Positions 1 to 5,419 of a stretch of 11,817 nt of DNA are shown piece after piece. Every line of letters starts with the position of its first letter. Positions within the stretch are counted from its first letter, which is position 1. The notes under the pieces were generated by a model. That model saw only the letters and a list, made by a program, of their open reading frames with translations, searched no databases and was not told where the DNA came from. The stretch is from Desulfatitalea sp. UBA4791 (GTDB lineage: Bacteria; Desulfobacterota; Desulfobacteria; Desulfobacterales; Desulfosarcinaceae), in contig DHGT01000080.1 of NCBI GenBank assembly GCA_002402905.1, positions 1 through 11,817 of the forward strand. The letters run 5' to 3'. The position numbers were made by a program, and so were the translations under genes.

Positions 1-11
1 CTTTCCTACTT

Positions 12-785
12 TCATACTTTCTTACTTATATCATCCATCACCTTACGAACGTAATCACGGGTCTCTCGATACGGCACCTCGCCGTTGTACCGCATAACGG
101 TCCCCGGACCTGCGTTGTAGGCGGACAGGGCTGTTTGGAGATTGCCATCGAACATATCGAGCATCTGCCGCAGGTAGCGCGCACCGCCATCGATGTTCTG
201 CTCGATATCGAACGGGTCTTCAACGCCCAATTCCCTGGCCGTGGCCGGCATGAGCTGCATCAGCCCGCGGGCCCCGGCCGGAGAGACGGCATCGGGTTGG
301 AAGTTGGACTCGGCGCGGATCACGCTACGAATCAAGTCCACCGGAAGATTGTATCTTTTTGCGGCCGAGCGGATGCCCGTCTCGATTCGTGAATCGGTCG
401 AGGACAATGTCGGTTCACCTGGCCCTATTGGCGCAGAAGACTCGGCGGAGGCCGGCGAAGGGGGCGGAGCGGCCGGAAGTGCGGATGGGGCCCCTGATCC
501 GCATGAAAGATCGTCTCCCCCGGCAGTTGCGATGGGACCGATCGCAGGTGGCTGGGGTGCTTTGGCCGCGATGGGAGACTTCCAGTAATCGGCCATGCGC
601 ATCCCACCGACCGGTGCTGGTGATACGGCTGCCGGTCCGGATGATGCCATATCCTCCAACACCTGCCGAAAACCGCCCTGTTGACTGTCCGGGCCGATTC
701 GAGGCGGCCGTCGGGGAGCCGCCCCGTCTCCATAGCCCGCCCGCCGGAAATAGTCTTGTATGGTGAGCCGATCACCTGCCACCAT
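12..785 (-). CDS. Lytic transglycosylase, SLT domain, no signal peptide
   Basis: Cleaves the glycan strand of peptidoglycan (inferred from the family). Numbering from the ATG at 785 gives 257 residues. Residues 134-256 form a Slt70/MltC-like SLT domain (PF01464): the catalytic Glu is E159 in RAESNFQP, followed by GLMQLMP (174-180) and AYNAGPG (222-228), then the usual Tyr/Val tail (RDYVRKV). Residues 20-130 are rich in Pro, Ala and Ser and are probably disordered. The open frame reaches 842, but I chose 785 because AGGGAGGG lies 7 bases before that ATG; the upstream ATG has nothing comparable. The N-terminus (MVAGDRLTIQDYFRRAGYG) has neither a hydrophobic core nor a lipobox, so Sec export is not evident. 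Export by another route, for example the flagellar apparatus, is a guess. The gene is monocistronic as far as seen. Confidence 0.9.
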   Translation of the reverse strand: MVAGDRLTIQDYFRRAGYGDGAAPRRPPRIGPDSQQGGFRQVLEDMASSGPAAVSPAPVGGMRMADYWKSPIAAKAPQPPAIGPIATAGGDDLSCGSGAPSALPAAPPPSPASAESSAPIGPGEPTLSSTDSRIETGIRSAAKRYNLPVDLIRSVIRAESNFQPDAVSPAGARGLMQLMPATARELGVEDPFDIEQNIDGGARYLRQMLDMFDGNLQTALSAYNAGPGTVMRYNGEVPYRETRDYVRKVMDDISKKV

Positions 786-792
786 TTGCGTT

Positions 793-800
793 CCCTCCCT
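793..800 (-). promoter_or_regulatory. Ribosome binding site that fixes the transglycosylase start
   Basis: On the minus strand AGGGAGGG ends 7 bases before the ATG at 785. It is a near-perfect Shine-Dalgarno sequence and argues against the longer open frame that starts at 842. Confidence 0.75.
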
Positions 801-884
801 GACACGTATACGTGGCGGCACCGGCCGCCCGAAAGGAATCAAGCAATTCCTGTTCCAGCATCGCGGTATTTAAAATTTCATTGA

Positions 885-899
885 ATATCTAATAGATAT
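885..899. promoter_or_regulatory. 15-bp AT-rich palindrome upstream of the transglycosylase
   Basis: ATATCTA and TAGATAT flank a single central A, a perfect 7-bp inverted repeat. It lies 100 bases upstream of the transglycosylase start, in the AT-rich stretch 870-905 where its promoter is expected. It could be an operator for a dimeric regulator. No clear -35/-10 pair was found, and an AT-rich palindrome of this size can arise by chance. Confidence 0.25.
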
Positions 900-941
900 A
901 GAACAGGCAAATCGGCATGGACAGTCGTTGCGGGTCAAATC

Positions 942-957
942 TGCCGGTGAGCCGGCA
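942..957. other. GC-rich hairpin beside an A7/T7 run, possible terminator
   Basis: TGCCGG and CCGGCA pair perfectly around the loop TGAG. On the plus strand A7 follows the stem; on the minus strand T7 comes before it. It sits 57 bases past the stop codon of the minus-strand reductase gene, so it may help end that transcript, but the U-run is on the wrong side for a standard intrinsic terminator in that direction. Confidence 0.25.
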
Positions 958-1013
958 AAAAAATGACGGACCGAAGCGGTATCGGAAGGTGGCTCGGTGG
1001 GCTCGAAGCAGTT

Positions 1014-2558
1014 CTATAGTGTGCAACTGCGCGCTCGGCAACGCCGGGCAATGGTATGGGTGCTGCCTTGATGGTCGCGCTGCAGGTGATAATTGAGCCA
1101 CGAAGAGGTCCTGTTCAACTCCCACATCCTCGGCGGCACGCATCCTTTGACCATCTCACCTGTTTCGCCGGCATGGGAAAGACGCAGGTAGGCGCGGTAC
1201 CATACGCAGTAGCGCTCCGGGAAAACTTCGCACCGGCCGTCACGGCTGCCCCCGCAGGCCCCGTTGCGGATATGCTTGGGACACTTGGATTCGGGGCAGA
1301 GGAACCCCACGTGCTGAATGGCGCAGTCGCCGCACTTCTGGCAATCGAGGAGAAGCTGCTTGGCCGGATCTTCCACCAGCTCGGTCAAGAGCTGTCGCCC
1401 GATGCGGCCGTCCAGGCGCCGGCACAACCGTTCGAACATCGGCGCCCAGGGATGCTCGCGGTTAAACACGATGGCGTGCATGCCGCTGAGCAGATTGAAC
1501 GCGAATCGTTCGCGCAACGGCACGCGCAGGTGCCGCCGGCCAAATTTCGGCGGCCCCCAGTTGGCGGCACGATCCCGGGGGAAGGCATAAAAACCGCCGG
1601 CCTGGGGATAGTCGAAATCCGCGAGGAACGCCTGCCACTGTCCCTGGATCTGGTCCAGGCGGTCCAGAACACGCCCCACTTCGTCAAAACTGCTGTGGAT
1701 ACCCCCGATATGAATACCGCCATATCCCAGCCCCTTGAGCACCGCCGCCAAACGGGCGGCGCGCTCGATGGCCGCCGCCCGGCCGGCCGTTTTGTCGCGC
1801 CATTCGGCCCGAACCCGCTCGAGGAGCGCATCGGTGACCACCGCACCGGGCACCCGTCCCGCGTTCATGATGGCGGCGGCCTTGGGCTTGAGCACATAGA
1901 CCGAGCCGATCAGGGGCACCACCAGGTTCATGTAATCGCAAATCTGAACCAGTTCCTTGAATTTACGGGCGTCATAACCGAGCTGGGTGATGACGAAACG
2001 GGCGCCGGCCGACACCTTGCGGCACAGCTTGGCATATTGGGCGAATGTCTCGGCCTCGGTCTGTTTGAACGGCGATACGGCGCACCCGGCAAAAAAGGGA
2101 TCCGGATCACCGGCCGCATGGAGCCGGTCGCTGAGCATGTCGAGCATGATCTGCAGCTGCACCGAATCGAGGTCGAACACCGGTGCACCCTGACCGCCGA
2201 ATCCCTGGCCCGAAAAATCGCCGTTGAGCGCCAGTATATTTTTCATGCCCATGCGGGCCAATTGCAGGGCCCGGCTCTCCATGCCCACCCGGTTCATGTC
2301 GCGGCAGGTGAAGTGCACGATCACATCCATGCCGATATTGAAAATCTCGTACCCCAGAACGTCCGGGCTGAGGGAAGGGTTGCCGCCCGGATTGTCGGTG
2401 ATCGATACCGCCGAAACCCGCCCATCCGCGAACGCCTCCCGGGCGATGCCCATGACCGCGTCCACGGTCCGGCCGGTGGCCTCGCGTCCGGGTACCAACT
2501 CCAGGGTGACGACAAAATGACCGGGTTCATAGAGATCGTTCTGGAAAACGCGAAGCAT
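1014..2558 (-). CDS. metF: Methylenetetrahydrofolate reductase, MetF-MetV fusion
   Basis: Reduces 5,10-methylene-tetrahydrofolate to 5-methyl-tetrahydrofolate, feeding methionine synthesis or the methyl branch of the Wood-Ljungdahl pathway (family knowledge). Residues 10-300 are the MetF TIM barrel: TLELVPG carries the expected catalytic Glu (E20), SITDNPGGN (52-60) and the LALNGDFSG loop (109-117) follow. Residues 385-490 are the MTHFR_C/MetV-type domain (PF12225), with eight cysteines at 406, 409, 412, 421, 426, 435, 443 and 451 and the signature NGACGGS-DG-CEV, probably a metal or FeS site. In acetogens MetF and MetV are separate subunits; here they form one 514-residue chain. The last 16 residues after RDHQG are unlike the core and may be a variable tail. 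The ATG at 2558 follows AAAGGAT with good spacing. No corrinoid, Hdr or folate gene is adjacent, so the electron donor cannot be inferred. Confidence 0.92.
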   Translation of the reverse strand: MLRVFQNDLYEPGHFVVTLELVPGREATGRTVDAVMGIAREAFADGRVSAVSITDNPGGNPSLSPDVLGYEIFNIGMDVIVHFTCRDMNRVGMESRALQLARMGMKNILALNGDFSGQGFGGQGAPVFDLDSVQLQIMLDMLSDRLHAAGDPDPFFAGCAVSPFKQTEAETFAQYAKLCRKVSAGARFVITQLGYDARKFKELVQICDYMNLVVPLIGSVYVLKPKAAAIMNAGRVPGAVVTDALLERVRAEWRDKTAGRAAAIERAARLAAVLKGLGYGGIHIGGIHSSFDEVGRVLDRLDQIQGQWQAFLADFDYPQAGGFYAFPRDRAANWGPPKFGRRHLRVPLRERFAFNLLSGMHAIVFNREHPWAPMFERLCRRLDGRIGRQLLTELVEDPAKQLLLDCQKCGDCAIQHVGFLCPESKCPKHIRNGACGGSRDGRCEVFPERYCVWYRAYLRLSHAGETGEMVKGCVPPRMWELNRTSSWLNYHLQRDHQGSTHTIARRCRARSCTL

Positions 2559-2736
2559 GACGCCATCCTTTCAAGAAAATGTCCTTGTCGCTGGAATTGA
2601 CGGCGAGGCCGTTCAACCATGCGCAAAACGCACAAAAAACGAGATTCGATGATCCACAGCAGAAAATGATCCAAAGACGCATAGACTCAAGGTGAGCGTT
2701 CCATGGAGAGGGGTTGGAAGTCAAGCTTCAAAACAG

Positions 2737-2800
2737 CAGCAATTCTAACTGAATGCTATTCATTAAACCCGATATGGGTGGAGCAGGTGGCCGATGCCAC
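2737..2800 (+). repeat. 64-bp structured repeat, copy 1
   Basis: 54 of 64 positions match 11726-11789 with no gaps. It can fold into three short hairpins in a row: TGAAT/ATTCA (2750-2762), ACCC/GGGT (2767-2779) and GTGGC/GCCAC around CGAT (2787-2800). In this copy T6 follows the last stem directly, giving a terminator-like shape on the plus strand. Between the copies the middle loop region changes from GATAT to GGCCC and the stem still pairs. It is likely a dispersed REP-like element or a structured RNA; it matches no family I can name. Confidence 0.7.
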
Positions 2801-2829
2801 TTTTTTGACCTTGGTTTGAAAAAGGATTT

Positions 2830-2868
2830 ATGACAAAGAAGGGGCAGCATACTTCACAAACCGCTTAA
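2830..2868 (+). CDS. Possible 12-residue leader peptide ORF
   Basis: The ORF reads MTKKGQHTSQTA and then TAA. It has a better Shine-Dalgarno (AAAAAGGA, 4 bases from the ATG) than the nucleotidyltransferase that begins 17 bases after its stop. It is in a different frame from that gene. It could be a leader peptide that couples translation, or simply a chance ORF; its composition shows no attenuator-like run of one amino acid. Confidence 0.2.
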   Translation: MTKKGQHTSQTA

Positions 2869-2885
2869 CCGGTGATGCTTCATCC

Positions 2886-3830
2886 ATGGACCTGATCGTC
2901 AAGATGATATTCGGCGCCCCTCTTTACGGGACGGCCACCCCCCAATCGGACATCGATTACAAGGGCGTTTTTCTGCCGTCCCGTGAGGAGATCCTGCTGG
3001 GACGAATTCCCAAATGCCGCCGCTACGCCACCGGCGACACTTACTGCAAGAACAGGCCCGGGGATGTCGACGAGGATCTTTACAGCCTGCACCACTTCAT
3101 CGACCTGGCCTGCCAGGGAGAGATCGTGGCCATGGACATGCTTCACGCCCCCCCCAACGCCTGGATCGTGGCCAGCGAGGTTTGGAAAGAGATCGTTCGC
3201 CATCGGCAACGCTTCTACTCCAAAAAGCTGATGACGTTTTTAGCGTATGCCCGACGCCAGACGGCCAAATACGGCATCCGGGGATCGCGCCTCCATGCGG
3301 CGGCAACCCTTCTCGAGGTGCTCAAACAAAAAGATCCCAAGCTGAGGCTGGCAGAGGCCTGGAGCGACCTGCCGCGCATGGATCACTGTGGAGAAGCCGA
3401 CCCTGACCCCAACGGCATTCGCCAATACCAGGTCTGCGGAAAAACCTTTCAGGCAACGGTCGCTATCGGCCAGGTGATACCGGTCGTGCAAAAATTTCTG
3501 GAAACTTTCGGGCAACGGGCCAGGCTTGCGGCCGACAACAAGGCCATCGATTGGAAAGCGGTGTCACATGCCATGCGGGCCGCCATTCAAACCCGGGAAA
3601 TTATCGTCAACGGGCAGATCGTCTACCCCCTTCGGGATGCGGCCTACCTGCAGGAAATCAAAGCGGGCCGACTCGACTACAATAAAGAGGTAGCCCCTGC
3701 CCTGGAAAAAATGATGGCCGAGGTGGCCCGGCTCATCACACGCAGCGGCCTCCCCGATCAACCGGACCGGCTGTTTTGGGACGATTTCATCTGCAGGACC
3801 GTGGAAACCTATCGATTCGGCATCCAATAA
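2886..3830 (+). CDS. RlaP-like (PF10127) nucleotidyltransferase
   Basis: Predicted polymerase-beta-fold nucleotidyltransferase of the RlaP family, often linked to RNA repair; the substrate is not known. The nucleotidyl-transferase signature is at residues 9-27, FGAPLYGTATPQSDIDYKG: D22 and D24 are the metal-binding pair and a third acid is probably within DVDEDLYSL (60-68). The usual G-S that opens the signature is G10-A11 here. Residues 66-110 (YSLHHFIDLACQGEIVAMDML) match the helical part typical of the family, and the C-terminal half is helical with conserved-looking RAAIQTREI. Length, 314 residues, fits. The only in-frame ATG near the signature is at 2886; its ribosome site (GGTG) is weak. 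No RNA ligase or other RNA-repair gene is next to it. A terminator lies downstream at 3958-4001. Confidence 0.8.
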   Translation: MDLIVKMIFGAPLYGTATPQSDIDYKGVFLPSREEILLGRIPKCRRYATGDTYCKNRPGDVDEDLYSLHHFIDLACQGEIVAMDMLHAPPNAWIVASEVWKEIVRHRQRFYSKKLMTFLAYARRQTAKYGIRGSRLHAAATLLEVLKQKDPKLRLAEAWSDLPRMDHCGEADPDPNGIRQYQVCGKTFQATVAIGQVIPVVQKFLETFGQRARLAADNKAIDWKAVSHAMRAAIQTREIIVNGQIVYPLRDAAYLQEIKAGRLDYNKEVAPALEKMMAEVARLITRSGLPDQPDRLFWDDFICRTVETYRFGIQ

Positions 3831-3893
3831 GATCCGGGCAGACCCGCATGGGCAATTTTTTTCAAAATGGCCGAAAAATTGTATCGAAATCTC

Positions 3894-3922
3894 TTGCAAA
3901 AGCAATTGGGCTAACATATAGA
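3894..3922 (+). promoter_or_regulatory. Sigma-70-like promoter candidate
   Basis: TTGCAA (3894-3899) and TATAGA (3917-3922) are spaced by exactly 17 bases. The first four bases of each box agree closely with the consensus, but the highly conserved final T of the -10 box is missing. A 7-bp inverted repeat AATTGGG/CCCAATT (3904-3929) overlaps the spacer and start region and could be an operator. Confidence 0.3.
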
Positions 3923-3928
3923 CCCAAT

Positions 3929-4001
3929 TTCGAACTGCTGTTCGTCATAACCTATGGGATCTGGATTCCCACCTTGGGAACTTGCCGTCCGGATCTTTTT
4001 T
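3929..4001 (+). ncRNA. Candidate ~73-nt small RNA
   Basis: Transcription from the promoter candidate at 3894-3922 would start near 3929 and end at the T6 run at 3996-4001. The RNA would hold a perfect hairpin CGAAC-TGCT-GTTCG (3931-3944), an unpaired stretch and the terminator hairpin, which is the usual plan of a bacterial sRNA. No known family was recognised. Alternatively the segment is only the 3' end of the nucleotidyltransferase transcript. Confidence 0.3.
3958..4001 (+). terminator. Strong intrinsic terminator
   Basis: GATCTGGA (3958-3965) pairs with TCCGGATC (3988-3995) with one G-U pair, and inside it TTCCC (3966-3970) pairs with GGGAA (3976-3980); CTTGCCG bulges out on the 3' side. 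T6 follows at once. It lies 128 bases after the nucleotidyltransferase stop and can end that transcript or a small RNA. Confidence 0.7.
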
Positions 4002-4046
4002 CCTGATTTTTTTCGCATCAATCATGCCGCCGCTATTAAAAACGGC

Positions 4047-4073
4047 TTAATGCTGAGACGAAAAGACCGATAA
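4047..4073 (+). promoter_or_regulatory. Sigma-28 (FliA-type) promoter candidate
   Basis: TTAA (4047-4050), 15 bases, then ACCGATAA (4066-4073). The FliA consensus is TAAA-N15-GCCGATAA, so 10 of 12 positions and the exact spacing agree. It points towards the 60-residue gene at 4185, leaving a leader of about 105 bases that contains a TCCCC/GGGGA hairpin (4111-4125). Confidence 0.45.
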
Positions 4074-4184
4074 TATGCTTGACGACCGCACGATCACCGG
4101 TTGGGTATGATCCCCAGCGTGGGGAGATGATCGACCGGAACACCCCGATGAACGGGTATCCAATAATTTTCAAAAGGATTTTCA

Positions 4185-4367
4185 ATGGATGAGTCAAAAA
4201 GAAAGCAACTCGAAATGCAGCTTCGCCAATTGATCAGCGCCGCGGCGAACGAAACCAAGTCGGAACGCGCGGACAGCCGACCGGGCAGTGGCCGTATCCA
4301 GGTGATTCGACGACGCAAAGGAAGGCCGGATCGTCTGATTCTGGACGCCCAAGGTATTTCGGAGTAG
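4185..4367 (+). CDS. Small basic protein of unknown function
   Basis: A 60-residue soluble protein. Residues 1-24 (KRKQLEMQLRQLISAAANE) look like an amphipathic helix; residues 25-38 are polar and flexible; residues 38-54 carry a basic patch, IQVIRRRKGRPDRLIL. Lysine and arginine are plentiful, which would suit nucleic-acid binding, but this is only composition. The ATG at 4185 follows AAAAGGA with 6 bases between, a strong ribosome site, which together with a promoter candidate upstream makes it a likely real gene. It stands alone: the next gene is on the other strand and converges on it. It does not resemble FlgM or another small flagellar protein I know. No function is proposed. Confidence 0.7.
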   Translation: MDESKRKQLEMQLRQLISAAANETKSERADSRPGSGRIQVIRRRKGRPDRLILDAQGISE

Positions 4368-4460
4368 ACACACCGGGAGTGTTTCGGCATGGGAAGATGT
4401 GAATTCTTTGCTGAAACTGAACACCCTTCAGAAAAAAAGCACTTCTATTCAACATCGCCC

Positions 4461-5387
4461 TTAACGGGCCGATTCCATACCGTTTCGAAATTTGAAGTCA
4501 CGATAAAAGAGCCGCTCTTTTTCCGAGACGCGCCCCATGCGTTCCGGATTTAAAAAAAAGCGATACATCCTTTCGGTGGGATCGATGGTGTTTCCGAGCA
4601 ATTTGGCTTCCAAGTGGGCAAGGGCTTCGATCGACTTGTCGCACACCGGGTAGCCTTTGTCATCCAGATCGATCTCCGGTGTGAAGGCCACCTGTGCAAT
4701 GTTGTTGATGTCGACCAGTTTGATGACCCCGGAAGGGACGATCACGAGATTCCCCATGCCGGCCAGGTCCGGAACATGGCCGGTTTCGATGATCATCTGC
4801 TTGATGCACGCTATGAACCGGGCGCCCTCGGCACGCACCGTCTCTGCCCATCGGGATCGATGGGATGGCTGCTCCTGCGGTGGGAACAGGTGGTCGTAAA
4901 GGGTTTCGATCAACCGGTCGCCACTCAACAGGCCCCATGGATTGAGAATTTCCCCGTTCACGTACTCTTGAAGACCGCAGAGCAGAATTCCCCTGCCGCC
5001 CGCCGTCACATACTCGACGATGAATTCATTGGAACGGGCCAAAAAATCGGGTGCCAGATAGCGTTCCACCAGTTTGACCCGCCGGATCTCGTCGAGTGCA
5101 TCCTCGAGGCCCGCCAATCGGGTCCGGAAGAGCCTCAGGATGCGAAGGGGCCTGGCACGGGGATAGCGCCGAATACCGTCGCGCTCGATCCCGAATTTCT
5201 CCGCATCGATGTCGGTCCCGCGCAACACCTCGATGACGTGCGAACGCAGACCCTGCCGGAAATGGCGTCTGAAATGATAGCCGCCATCGCTCTTGATGAA
5301 ATTCAGCCGCACGACATCGTCGTGGGTGATGAAAGGTTTTGTGCGGATGTCGTCAAGCATGGCGCCCACATCCCCGCATGACAGCAA
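4461..5387 (-). CDS. Kinase-like fold protein, second gene of the rhomboid operon
   Basis: Not a family I can name. The C-terminal half has features of a protein-kinase-like fold: a hinge-like GLQEYVNGEI (138-147), then H204-V-P-D207 with N213 and D226 in KLVDINN, which resemble the HxD...N catalytic loop and the metal-binding Asp of the DFG position. The N-terminal half is rich in Arg and charged residues (IRRVKLVERYL, 101-111, may hold the ATP-site Lys). No glycine loop, signal peptide or membrane segment is visible. The gene follows the rhomboid gene by 32 bases on the same strand, so both are probably co-transcribed. The start is uncertain: the codon at 5387 is TTG, 4-5 bases after GAGG; an in-frame ATG at 5360 would give 299 residues and could be reached by reinitiation from a mini-ORF (5353-5379). 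Confidence 0.75.
   Translation of the reverse strand: MLSCGDVGAMLDDIRTKPFITHDDVVRLNFIKSDGGYHFRRHFRQGLRSHVIEVLRGTDIDAEKFGIERDGIRRYPRARPLRILRLFRTRLAGLEDALDEIRRVKLVERYLAPDFLARSNEFIVEYVTAGGRGILLCGLQEYVNGEILNPWGLLSGDRLIETLYDHLFPPQEQPSHRSRWAETVRAEGARFIACIKQMIIETGHVPDLAGMGNLVIVPSGVIKLVDINNIAQVAFTPEIDLDDKGYPVCDKSIEALAHLEAKLLGNTIDPTERMYRFFLNPERMGRVSEKERLFYRDFKFRNGMESAR
5353..5379 (-). CDS. Eight-residue mini-ORF overlapping the kinase-like gene start
   Basis: ATG at 5379 lies 8 bases after GGAGGG, the ideal ribosome site in this leader, yet it encodes only MRGCGRHA. Its TGA (5355-5353) lies two bases beyond the in-frame ATG at 5360-5358 of the kinase-like gene, as ATGCTTGA. This layout would allow termination-reinitiation. 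It may equally be chance, with TTG at 5387 as the real start. Confidence 0.2.
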   Translation of the reverse strand: MRGCGRHA

Positions 5388-5396
5388 CCCTCCCTC
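5388..5396 (-). promoter_or_regulatory. Ribosome binding site of the kinase-like gene
   Basis: GAGGGAGGG on the minus strand, between the rhomboid stop (5420) and the next gene. Depending on which half is used, it serves the TTG at 5387 or the out-of-frame ATG at 5379, so it is central to the start question. Confidence 0.6.
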
Positions 5397-5419
5397 GATT
5401 CAGGCGGGTCATCGGGATC

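Larger units (their letters stand above)
2559..2885. other. Divergent intergenic region between metF and the nucleotidyltransferase
   Basis: 327 bases without a full gene. It must hold the metF promoter (minus) and the promoter of the plus-strand nucleotidyltransferase. Seen directly: an 8-base direct repeat ATGATCCA at 2649-2656 and 2666-2673, the 64-bp structured repeat at 2737-2800 followed by T6, and a 12-codon ORF at 2830-2868. I saw no SAM or other known riboswitch upstream of metF and no convincing sigma-70 promoter. Confidence 0.5.
3831..4184. other. Intergenic region rich in regulatory structure
   Basis: 354 bases without a protein gene. From left to right: a CGGG/CCCG hairpin (3835-3846) with T7 about 10 bases later; an 8-bp inverted repeat CAATTTTT/AAAAATTG (3853-3881); a promoter-like site (3894-3922); the hairpins and terminator of a possible small RNA (3931-4001); a sigma-28 promoter match (4047-4073); and a leader with a TCCCC/GGGGA hairpin at 4111-4125, itself enclosed by CGATC (4091-4095) and GATCG (4129-4133). 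Confidence 0.5.

Noticed and set aside
1056..2600. 514-codon plus-strand open frame
   Set aside because: Lies antisense to metF in a GC-rich region; its translation is rich in His, Gly, Ala and shows no domain, while the minus strand gives a complete MetF-MetV protein.
2321..2724. Minus-strand ORFs upstream of and overlapping metF
   Set aside because: They run into metF in a different frame, have no domain and no good ribosome site.
2559..2736. Possible riboswitch upstream of metF
   Set aside because: No SAM, SAH, cobalamin or THF riboswitch core could be recognised in this leader.
3776..4006. 76-codon plus-strand ORF at the end of the nucleotidyltransferase
   Set aside because: Starts inside that gene in another frame and ends within the terminator hairpin; no ribosome site.
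4417..4437. CTGAA/TTCAG hairpin next to A7 between converging genes
   Set aside because: On the plus strand the run is A, and on the minus strand T7 comes before the stem, so it does not form a normal terminator for either gene.
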